This document shows, in pieces, positions 1 through 5,788 of a stretch of DNA of 27,753 nt. The translations under genes and the position numbers were made by a program. The stretch covers positions 1-27,753 of the forward strand of contig CAMNHG010000008.1 in NCBI GenBank assembly GCA_946539105.1. The letters run 5' to 3'. The notes beneath the pieces were generated by a model, which searched no databases, had not been told where the DNA came from, and was given only the letters and a program-made list of their open reading frames with translations. This stretch comes from an uncultured Clostridia bacterium. Lineage in GTDB: Bacteria; Bacillota; Clostridia; Oscillospirales; Acutalibacteraceae. Every line of letters starts with the position of its first letter. The stretch's first letter is position 1.

Positions 1-53
1 GTCGCCCACGTCCGTTCAGCACCCAAACGCCGGCGTATGATACCGCAAAAAAT

Positions 54-84
54 AATTAACAATTAACAATTAACGATTAACAGT
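54..84. repeat. Heptamer array AATTAAC (left end of copy 1)
   Basis: Three perfect AATTAAC units at 54-60, 61-67 and 68-74 are followed by the variant GATTAAC (75-81). The sequence is the inverted partner of 547-577 on the other side of the S23 gene. Confidence 0.85.
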
Positions 85-141
85 TATTTGTTACTGTTTT
101 GTTTGTTCGCTCGGTAAAGTTTCACTCTTTACCAAAAGTTT

Positions 142-501
142 TTATTCTTTAGGACTTGTGCTTTTAACAATGCTTATTAATATTTTTATAATCGGCGATA
201 AATCCGAGTAAATTGAATCATACTCTTTTTTAGTTAAGTATTCTGATTTATATAACAAGGTTAACCAATACTCTGTTTCTGCCGCCTCTTTTAACGCAAT
301 ACTCATTTTAGCTCTGAAATCTGCTCTGCTGATTGCGTATTCAGCTTCTGTTACATTAGCACCTATACTTGTACCTGAACGTAAAAGTTGATTTGAGAGT
401 ACAAACTCTTTTTTCTCTTTTGTCAGAAACTTAAACAACTTAACAACTCTTAATGCAAAATTATCAGCTTTAGGTTTTATAACACTTTCACTTATTCCCA
501 C
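142..501 (-). CDS. Four-helix-bundle protein (S23 / 23S rRNA intervening-sequence family), copy 1
   Basis: A 119-residue protein of the four-helix-bundle S23 family, first known from ORFs inside intervening sequences of 23S rRNA and related to the Avd proteins of diversity-generating retroelements. Its molecular function is not established. It shares the diagnostic block of its paralogue at 1529-1906: LTKEKKEF, RSGTSIGAN, a glutamate-alanine pair, SRADFR, IALKE and YWL. The start is GTG at 501, chosen because a GAGG lies 8 nt upstream. The gene sits alone between inverted heptamer arrays and downstream of a TasA-like gene on the same strand. No reverse transcriptase or rRNA is nearby, so neither a retroelement nor an rRNA intervening-sequence role is supported here. 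Family assignment is firm; function unknown. Confidence 0.9.
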   Translation of the reverse strand: MGISESVIKPKADNFALRVVKLFKFLTKEKKEFVLSNQLLRSGTSIGANVTEAEYAISRADFRAKMSIALKEAAETEYWLTLLYKSEYLTKKEYDSIYSDLSPIIKILISIVKSTSPKE

Positions 502-546
502 TTTTGTTTCCTCAAAGTTTTTTAAATCGGAGCGAAGCGACCCTTC

Positions 547-580
547 ACTGTTAATTGTAAATTATTAATTGTTAATTGTT
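547..580. repeat. Heptamer array GTTAATT (right end of copy 1)
   Basis: Degenerate heptamers GTTAATT, GTAAATT, ATTAATT, GTTAATT run 550-577. They overlap the last codons and stop of the TasA-like gene (stop at 572-574) and are the inverse of 54-84. Confidence 0.8.
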
Positions 581-1387
581 TTCTTCTTCCGCGTTGATAT
601 TAAATATCATATTCGCCCTCATATGTCCGCCGCGGATTGGGTCGAGACATTCGGGATCGTTGCCCTCGCACCAGATTACTACGGTGTACTTGTCAACTGC
701 TCCTGCCGCGAGAGGCGCGGATTCGATATTGAGAATTTGAGTTTCGTCTACCCATTTTGTGGCGTCGGTCTCGGGTTGTTCACGGTTATTGAACTGACCT
801 TTTGCGAAGGTCTGCTCCTGACCGTTTTTGTAAACCATTACTCTAACCGCTTCGTCAACCGACTTTGAGGTTCCGGTTACGTTCATTACGGTTTGATAGT
901 CAAGATCCGCGTCGCCGGTGTTCTTTAAGTAGAATGTATAGGCGAGATAGTTTTCGCCGTTATGCTGTCCGTCCTTTTCGGTGTCAAGGTTTTGAGGCAG
1001 CCATGTCTTTGTAATGTTGGTTACCTCTTTTACAACTCCGCCGTCGAGCTTCATTGTTACGCCGTCGTCAAACGCCGAATTTTCACAAAGCATAATGGTT
1101 TTGCCGTCGCGTAAATCTCCTACCGAGATTACCAAGTCTCCCCACTGGGTAAGGAGCATTGAGATTATGTACATTATCAGCAGAATCGCGAGCAAGCCGA
1201 TTAAAATTCCTGCGTAGAGCTTTCTGCGCTTTTTGGCTTTTTCGACCGCTACGGCAGCTTCGTTGGCGTGGAAATGGTCATATACGGAAGTGCCGCTGTC
1301 CTTTGCCGCCTGTTCTTCGTGCTTTTGACCGAGAGCCGCGACTTCGTGCGGATTGGTCTCGGGCGGAATATTCTTTTTTCGAGCCAT
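572..1387 (-). CDS. TasA/CalY-like membrane-anchored exported protein, copy B
   Basis: A 271-residue protein with a basic, hydrophilic N-terminus of about 60 residues, one transmembrane or signal-anchor helix (LIGLLAILLIMYIISMLL) and an extracellular part. The extracellular part contains a TasA-like stretch (LAYTFYLKNTGDADLDY) and a C-terminal VIWCEGNDPEC motif that also occurs, as VWLEGEDPEC, in the neighbouring exported protein at 1988-2809. The start is placed at the ATG at 1387, because the SD (AAGGGG) is 9 nt upstream of it but directly abuts the alternative ATG at 1396. That SD lies in a CCCC-TTC-GGGG hairpin at the edge of a heptamer array. The last codons (Asn-Asn-stop) are part of the next array. 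A biofilm-fibre or surface role is plausible by family resemblance only; the long cytoplasmic N-terminus is not typical of TasA. Confidence 0.6.
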   Translation of the reverse strand: MARKKNIPPETNPHEVAALGQKHEEQAAKDSGTSVYDHFHANEAAVAVEKAKKRRKLYAGILIGLLAILLIMYIISMLLTQWGDLVISVGDLRDGKTIMLCENSAFDDGVTMKLDGGVVKEVTNITKTWLPQNLDTEKDGQHNGENYLAYTFYLKNTGDADLDYQTVMNVTGTSKSVDEAVRVMVYKNGQEQTFAKGQFNNREQPETDATKWVDETQILNIESAPLAAGAVDKYTVVIWCEGNDPECLDPIRGGHMRANMIFNINAEEENN

Positions 1388-1396
1388 GTGTATCAT

Positions 1397-1407
1397 CCCC
1401 TTCGGGG
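1397..1407 (-). promoter_or_regulatory. Hairpin enclosing the SD of the TasA-like gene
   Basis: CCCC-TTC-GGGG; on the minus strand the 3' arm GGGG is the only good SD for the ATG at 1387. The hairpin touches the heptamer array at 1409, so pairing could hide the ribosome binding site. The regulatory effect is inference. Confidence 0.5.
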
Positions 1408-1408
1408 A

Positions 1409-1436
1409 GTTGAAAGTTGAAAGTTGAAAGTTGAAA
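1409..1436. repeat. Heptamer array (GTTGAAA)x4
   Basis: Four exact copies at 1409, 1416, 1423 and 1430; perfect inverse of 1960-1987. Confidence 0.95.
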
Positions 1437-1528
1437 GTTTAGGGCGGGCTCTGCCCGCGCCCGATTTGTATTGGTGCGGTGAACTGCCTTTGCTTTTCGA
1501 ACTCAACTTTCGAATCAACTCTTTGACT

Positions 1529-1906
1529 TTATGATTCGTTATTTTTTGTGTTTTTTATTATTGCAATTAATATTCGCCGTATTTCATTTGCGTCATTATA
1601 TAATGACCAAAATTCTTTCTCATTAATATACTCTCCGTGCCAAAGCAGCCTTAACCAGTAAACCGTCTCCGACGTTTCTTTAAGAGCTATTCGTAGTTTA
1701 TGCCGAAAGTCCGCCCGGCTTTCTCCGTCTTCCGCTTCTATTACATTCGCGCCTATGCTGGTACCCGAGCGGAAGATTTGTTTCGACAAAATAAATTCCT
1801 TTTTTTCCTTAGTCAAATAATGGTTTAAGTCAACAATTCTGACTGAAAAGGCAAATGTCTTTTTCTCAATAATACTGTCGCCTGAAAATACAACTTGCTC
1901 ATCCAT
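1529..1906 (-). CDS. Four-helix-bundle protein (S23 / 23S rRNA intervening-sequence family), copy 2
   Basis: A 125-residue paralogue of the protein at 142-501, with the same motifs in the same order (LTKEKKEF, RSGTSIGANV, EAE, SRADFR, IALKE, YWL, a lysine-rich tail). The two proteins are clearly diverged while the central block is conserved, so this is not a recent duplication. The ATG at 1906 has no convincing SD (upstream is A-rich), so translation may be weak. It lies inside perfect 28-bp inverted heptamer arrays and between two TasA-like genes on the same strand. Function unknown; the family is usually a small oligomeric helical bundle. Confidence 0.9.
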   Translation of the reverse strand: MDEQVVFSGDSIIEKKTFAFSVRIVDLNHYLTKEKKEFILSKQIFRSGTSIGANVIEAEDGESRADFRHKLRIALKETSETVYWLRLLWHGEYINEKEFWSLYNDANEIRRILIAIIKNTKNNES

Positions 1907-1959
1907 ATTTTAGGTTTTCTAATAAGTTATTATAAATTCGGAGCGAAGCGACCCGAAAT

Positions 1960-1987
1960 TTTCAACTTTCAACTTTCAACTTTCAAC
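1960..1987. repeat. Heptamer array (TTTCAAC)x4
   Basis: Four exact copies at 1960, 1967, 1974 and 1981; the last one touches the stop codon (1988-1990) of the TasA-like gene. Confidence 0.95.
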
Positions 1988-2809
1988 TTATCTCGGAGTG
2001 TTTGATCCGTTGCGGATACCTACAAATGAAAGTTTAATCTGGAGATTTGCGCGTTGAATGTCGTTATCGCACTCGGGATCTTCGCCCTCAAGCCATACTC
2101 TCAATGTTACTTTTTTCGGGGTGAGCTTTTGGAGTGTGAAAAGGTTGTTGTCGTCGTTATAGTTCATTGTGCCGGACGGTAAATCGAAGGTCGAAAGCGA
2201 GGTTGACTGACCTGATTTATTCGGCTCATAGGTTTTTACTGAGTTGCCCTCGCCCTCAAAGTCGATTCTGCAGGCGCGCGTTACGTCGCTCTGCGGCGCG
2301 GGTGACGATGTGCTTACCTCTGTTCCGCCTGACTGACCGGTCTGTCTGCCGTTTTCGTCAGCCGCCTCGGTCGTGAGGTGAACGTGCATATCGCGCGTCG
2401 CGATAAAGTAGCACTCAAACTCAAAATACGACTCGTCGCCGTTAGGCTCAACCCTTGTTCCGTCCTGATATGTAAAGGTTCTTCCGTCGGTGGAGGTTAC
2501 GGGATCGAGGATGATTTGATCCATTGTCTTATTGTACTTACCGCGGAGGTACGAGTTAATCATATCGTTGGTGATTACGTGGGTGTACTGGTCGATATTC
2601 GCGCCGTGGTTTTCCATTGAAACCCTTAAGTCGTCGCCTGTGCTGACCTGGAGCTCAAAGAGCTGTACGCCTGCGAAGGTATTGACTGTGAACCAAGCAA
2701 AGGTCGCGGAGGTAAGACCGAGGATAGACAAAATGCTGATAAAAATAATCAGGCTTTTGCGCTTTCTCAGTTTTTTTCGGTTTTTTTCAAAATATGTTTT
2801 AACTGACAT
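1988..2809 (-). CDS. SipW/TasA-type exported protein, copy A
   Basis: A 273-residue protein with a strongly basic N-terminus (NRKKLRKRK), a hydrophobic helix and the SATFAWFTVN junction typical of SipW-dependent TasA/CalY-type signal sequences. The exterior part is acidic and Ser/Thr rich, with a low-complexity stretch (about 170-190), and ends with VWLEGEDPEC, the motif shared with its downstream neighbour (572-1387). The start at 2809 is set by GAGGAGG 8 nt upstream; the open frame extends to 2854 without an SD. A good promoter lies upstream, so this is probably the first gene of a unit running leftwards. No SipW signal peptidase is in the window. Surface-fibre or biofilm function is inference from the family. 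Confidence 0.65.
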   Translation of the reverse strand: MSVKTYFEKNRKKLRKRKSLIIFISILSILGLTSATFAWFTVNTFAGVQLFELQVSTGDDLRVSMENHGANIDQYTHVITNDMINSYLRGKYNKTMDQIILDPVTSTDGRTFTYQDGTRVEPNGDESYFEFECYFIATRDMHVHLTTEAADENGRQTGQSGGTEVSTSSPAPQSDVTRACRIDFEGEGNSVKTYEPNKSGQSTSLSTFDLPSGTMNYNDDNNLFTLQKLTPKKVTLRVWLEGEDPECDNDIQRANLQIKLSFVGIRNGSNTPR

Positions 2810-2875
2810 ATTTTTAACCTCCTCGCAACTCAAAAATTGGTACAATGCCACCACTACACATTAATTTACTATTCT

Positions 2876-2905
2876 ATTTTACAATAATTTATGCGTTTGT
2901 GTCAA
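2876..2905 (-). promoter_or_regulatory. Sigma-A type promoter for the TasA-like genes
   Basis: On the minus strand, a perfect -35 TTGACA (2900-2905), 18-nt spacer and -10 TAAAAT (2876-2881), about 65 nt upstream of the TasA-like start. Confidence 0.65.
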
Positions 2906-3380
2906 GATAATTTGTGCAATATTTTTCTGCGATTGGTTATTTTGTGCATTTTTCAAGGTGATTTGCCATTGTGCACAAAAAGAACTTAAACTTTTTAGTT
3001 ACTTAAACGAATTATTAATCAACATTTTTCAACAAATTGCGTGTTTTCTTTGGGATGTTTCGTCATTTTTTATTTATATCCATCTTGTCACGGTATCAAA
3101 GGCGATACACGGGATAAGTTTGCCGCTTGACTTGACGATTTTGCGCATATATAATATGTATATTAGATTATTACGCAATGTTATAACTGTTATTCAGGCT
3201 CCCTTTTCTAAGGGAGCTGTCACGAAGTGACTGAGGGTTTCTATCAGGAACCCCCTGCGCTTCGCGCTTCCCCCTTAGGAAAGGGGGACTTTAGCAATTT
3301 ATATAACCCTAATTTGCTTCCCATTGTAGAAAAGGTGGGAGTTTAGCGGTATATATAAAACGAAACCGCTGCCTTTAAAT
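2906..3380. other. AT-rich intergenic region between divergent genes
   Basis: No convincing gene. An open frame from 2958 to 3230 has poor codon character and no SD. The stretch holds the multi-hairpin repeat (3197-3289) and, just after it, a degenerate second copy of that repeat's end: GGGACTTTAGCAATTTATATA (about 3285-3304) resembles GGGAGTTTAGCGGTATATATA (about 3338-3358). A sequence AGCGGT...ACCGCT around 3345-3369 could form a weak hairpin upstream of the LRR gene. I could not identify a clear promoter for that gene. Confidence 0.5.
3197..3289. repeat. MITE-like multi-hairpin repeat
   Basis: A 93-bp element with imperfect terminal inverted repeats (GGCTCCCTTTTCTAA against the reverse complement of TTAGGAAAGGGGGAC). 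It contains internal hairpins: GCTCCCTT/AAGGGAGC, GTCAC-GAA-GTGAC and GCGC-TTC-GCGC. It matches my memory of a common dispersed repeat in gut Clostridia. No coding capacity. Copy number elsewhere cannot be seen here. Confidence 0.7.
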
Positions 3381-3391
3381 AGGAGCTTTGA

Positions 3392-3442
3392 ATGCTCTTG
3401 GTGAAAAAGACAACATTAAATCATTACGGAGGTATGCTATGA
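3392..3442 (+). CDS. Short leader ORF coupled to the LRR-dockerin gene
   Basis: A 16-codon ORF (MLLVKKTTLNHYGGML) with its own SD (AGGAG, 6 nt upstream). Its stop overlaps the next start in an ATGA (3439-3442), and the SD of the downstream gene lies inside it. This arrangement is typical of translational coupling. No attenuation-type run of one codon is present. It may be chance, since it is short. Confidence 0.35.
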   Translation: MLLVKKTTLNHYGGML

Positions 3443-4533
3443 AAAAAATCATCTCCATAATCATCGTCTCGGCGGTGCTGATTTGCTGTGCTTCGGCAGG
3501 CTTCGGCGCGTCGGCGGTTGTTACCGTCAGCGACGGTACATATGAGTATATGTATAACAGCGAAAGCGACAGCTGGATTTTGTATTCCTACCTCGGAGAG
3601 GGCGGAGATTTGACCCTGCCCGCGAGCTATAACGGAACTAAGGTTACAGGAATTTATCAGGAATGTTTTATTAACAGCGCGGTTACTTCCGTGACAATTC
3701 CGGACGGATACACGAGCATCGGCAACTACGCCTTTTACGGCTGTGAAAATTTGACTGCGGTGAACTTCCCCTCTGCTATCGGCGAGATTGGCATGGGCGC
3801 GTTTGCCGGTTCGGGAATTACGGGCGCGGATTTGAGCAGAACCACCATTTCCTATGTAAGCGCGTACTGCTTTAAGAACTGCAAACAGCTTACAAGCGTG
3901 AGCCTGCCGGAAACCGTAGGGTTTATCGCGATTGAAGCGTTTTGCGGAACAGGACTTACGGAAATTGACATTCCGCAGAGCGTCAGCGAAATCGGCGACG
4001 GAGCGTTTTATGAGACCGGCGTGCTGGAAAGAGTCACACTGCACAAGGGTATTAAGAAAATCGGCACGAGCTCATTTGAAAACTCGGGACTTAAGGAGAT
4101 CAACCTGCCTGACGGACTTGAAAAAATAGGCGACTCGGCATTCAGGAGTGATTACGGCCTGAGCTATCTTATGATTCCGAGCTCGGTTAACTACATCGGT
4201 GCTTACGCGCTGTACCCGATGTCGGTCAGGGGCACGATTCACGTTGACTGCTTTGAGGGCTCGCTTGCGGACACATACTGCTACGAGAACTTTGTGCGCG
4301 ACTACAGCACCGCAAAGGAAATTTACGGCGACGTTGACGAGGACGGCTTTGTTAGTATTTACGACGTTACGATGCTACAGCAGTATTTGGCGGAGCTTGT
4401 CGAGCTTGACGCGGAAAATCCGCTGACGATGAAGCTGCTTGACGTTAACGCCGACGGCGTACTTGACGCCGACGACGCGCTTGTTATTCAAAAGTACGTC
4501 GCGCAGATGTATGATGAATTGCCGATAAATTAA
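3439..4533 (+). CDS. Secreted BspA-like leucine-rich-repeat protein with C-terminal dockerin
   Basis: A 364-residue secreted protein. A signal peptide (MKKIISIIIVSAVLICCASA) is followed by about eight BspA/LRR_5-type repeats (phrases such as VTIPDGYTSIGNYAFYGC, IGDGAFYETG, IGDSAFRSD). A type I dockerin follows at about residues 296-355, with two calcium-loop repeats (DVDEDGFVSIYD and DVNADGVLDADD). Dockerins bind cohesins on scaffoldins, so the protein is expected to be displayed on a cellulosome-like complex or the cell wall; the LRR part probably binds a ligand rather than cleaving it. The start is the ATG at 3439, with GGAGG 6 nt upstream and the signal peptide directly after it; the frame extends to a TTG at 3388 that lacks these features. 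The gene is monocistronic and converges with hydF. Confidence 0.9.
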   Translation: MKKIISIIIVSAVLICCASAGFGASAVVTVSDGTYEYMYNSESDSWILYSYLGEGGDLTLPASYNGTKVTGIYQECFINSAVTSVTIPDGYTSIGNYAFYGCENLTAVNFPSAIGEIGMGAFAGSGITGADLSRTTISYVSAYCFKNCKQLTSVSLPETVGFIAIEAFCGTGLTEIDIPQSVSEIGDGAFYETGVLERVTLHKGIKKIGTSSFENSGLKEINLPDGLEKIGDSAFRSDYGLSYLMIPSSVNYIGAYALYPMSVRGTIHVDCFEGSLADTYCYENFVRDYSTAKEIYGDVDEDGFVSIYDVTMLQQYLAELVELDAENPLTMKLLDVNADGVLDADDALVIQKYVAQMYDELPIN

Positions 4534-4543
4534 ATAAGCAAAA

Positions 4544-4574
4544 ACGGGCTGACGGAAAGTCAGCCCGTTGTGTT
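4544..4574. terminator. Bidirectional terminator between the LRR-dockerin gene and hydF
   Basis: Perfect 10-bp stem ACGGGCTGAC / GTCAGCCCGT with loop GGAAA. It is preceded by an A-run (minus-strand T-run) and followed by TGTGTTT, so it can serve both convergent genes. Confidence 0.85.
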
Positions 4575-5761
4575 TATATGAGTTTTTCAAGGTCGGGGAA
4601 AACGCTGAGTGTGCGTTTTAAAATCCCCTGCATATAGGCTATGGCTATGCCGTAGTTTGTGAACGGCACGCCGCTGTCCCCGGCAAATTTACGGCGGTAC
4701 TGAACCTCTTTTTCGTTGAGCATACAGCCGCCGCAGTGAATTATCAGCTTGTAGGGCGATAAATCCTCGGGGAAGCCCTTGCCCGACGCGGTTTCTATTA
4801 TAATGTCCTTTTGCGTGCGCTGTTTGAGCCAGCGAGGAATTTTGACCGTGCCGATGTCGTCGCACTGGCGGTGGTGGGTACAGCCCTCGGCGATTAATAC
4901 CTTGTCGCCGTCTTGCAAGCGGTCAATCGCCGCCGCGCCCTTTACCGCGGTCTCGAGAAAGCCCTTGTACCGCGCCATTAAGATTGAAAACGAGGTCAGG
5001 CGGATTTCGTCCGGCACGATGTCCTTTACCTTATGGAACACCTGGCTGTCGGTTATCACGAGCGACGGCTTTGTGCCGAGGCTTTTAAGCGTTGCTTCGA
5101 GCTCGGTATCGCGCACCATTAAGGCTGTCGCGCCTGCGTCGAGCAGGTCGCGGATTGTCTGCTGCTGCGGCAGGATAAGCCTGCCCTTTGGGGCGGCGGT
5201 GTCGATTGGGATTACCAAAACCGTGAGGTCGCCTTCATTAACCAAGTCCGAGCAAATCACGCGCGTGTTTTCTGTTTTTCCGAGGCGCGCGATTGTCTCT
5301 TTTAAAAGGTTTATATTTGTATTTTCCACCGCGCTGACGGAGATTCCGTCGGCGTAGCTTTTTTCCGTCAAATCGCACTTGTTGTAGGCAATGACAAAGG
5401 GAATTTGCTTTGACTTAAACAGGCTTATCAGTTCGTCGTCCGCGGCGGTTTTGCCGACTGTGCCGTCGACTATCAAAACCGCGACGTCAACGCGGTTAAG
5501 CACCTGTTTTGTTCGCTTAACGCGCTGTTCGCCGAGCACGCCTTCGTCGTCAAAGCCGGGGGTGTCGATTATCACAACAGGGCCCATCGGAAGGAGCTCC
5601 ATTGTCTTTGTCACGGGGTCGGTGGTTGTGCCCTTTACGTCGGACACAACCGAGATTTGCTGGTTTGTTACGGCGTTTACAACGCTCGATTTGCCGGCGT
5701 TGCGCCTGCCGAAAAAGCCGATGTGTATCCGCTCGGATACCGGCGTTGAGTTAAGGCTCAT
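4574..5761 (-). CDS. hydF: [FeFe]-hydrogenase H-cluster maturation GTPase HydF
   Basis: HydF is the GTP-binding scaffold on which the 2Fe subcluster is completed before transfer to apo-hydrogenase. The 395-residue protein shows the P-loop GRRNAGKSS (about 18-26), DTPG, NKCD, and the C-terminal iron-sulfur ligands of the family: CTHH, followed about 50 residues later by HCGGC. The start at 5761 is preferred because GGAG lies 6 nt upstream of it; an in-frame GTG at 5773 overlaps that SD. It is the last gene of the unit regulator-hydE-hydG-hydF, 27 nt after hydG, and ends at the terminator shared with the LRR gene. Confidence 0.95.
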   Translation of the reverse strand: MSLNSTPVSERIHIGFFGRRNAGKSSVVNAVTNQQISVVSDVKGTTTDPVTKTMELLPMGPVVIIDTPGFDDEGVLGEQRVKRTKQVLNRVDVAVLIVDGTVGKTAADDELISLFKSKQIPFVIAYNKCDLTEKSYADGISVSAVENTNINLLKETIARLGKTENTRVICSDLVNEGDLTVLVIPIDTAAPKGRLILPQQQTIRDLLDAGATALMVRDTELEATLKSLGTKPSLVITDSQVFHKVKDIVPDEIRLTSFSILMARYKGFLETAVKGAAAIDRLQDGDKVLIAEGCTHHRQCDDIGTVKIPRWLKQRTQKDIIIETASGKGFPEDLSPYKLIIHCGGCMLNEKEVQYRRKFAGDSGVPFTNYGIAIAYMQGILKRTLSVFPDLEKLI

Positions 5762-5788
5762 ATTAAACTCCACAAATATACATATATA

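Larger units (their letters stand above)
54..580 (-). mobile_element. Candidate S23 (four-helix-bundle) repeat-bounded unit, copy 1
   Basis: A compact unit: heptamer array, single S23-type gene, inverted heptamer array. The left end (54-84) and the right end (547-577) are inverted repeats that I align over 31 bp with 3 mismatches, so the ends could pair into a long stem around the gene. Between the right array and the gene lies a 17-nt sequence (527-543, core GGAGCGAAGCGACCC) that recurs identically at the same place in copy 2. The right end abuts the TasA-like gene, whose stop codon (572-574) lies inside the array. No transposase is encoded. That this is one mobile or insertion-derived unit is inference from the shared architecture of the two copies. 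Confidence 0.45.
1409..1987 (-). mobile_element. Candidate S23 repeat-bounded unit, copy 2
   Basis: Same plan as copy 1 with a different heptamer. Four perfect GTTGAAA units (1409-1436) and four perfect TTTCAAC units (1960-1987) form a 28-bp perfect inverted repeat around one S23 gene. The 17-nt sequence shared with copy 1 lies at 1938-1954. The unit begins directly after the stop codon (1988-1990) of one TasA-like gene and ends 1 nt before the SD hairpin of the next, so it exactly fills the spacer between two cotranscribable genes. Between the S23 stop and the left array is a GC-rich hairpin near 1442-1460 (GGGCGGGC-TCT-GCCCGC). Mobility is inferred; no recombinase is present. Confidence 0.5.

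Noticed and set aside
3..59. Possible 3' end of a plus-strand gene (…AYDTAKNN-stop) at the left edge, with its stop inside the heptamer array
   Set aside because: Only 18 codons are visible and no domain is recognisable. The resemblance to the Asn-Asn-stop end of the TasA-like gene comes from the shared repeat word.
569..868. Plus-strand ORF opposite the TasA-like gene, and similar antisense frames throughout
   Set aside because: Shadows of well-supported genes on the other strand, without SD or recognisable domains.
142..1906. S23 proteins as Avd of a diversity-generating retroelement
   Set aside because: No reverse transcriptase and no template/variable repeat pair could be seen in the window.
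2958..3230. 90-codon plus-strand ORF in the intergenic region
   Set aside because: No SD, poor codon character, and it runs into the multi-hairpin repeat.
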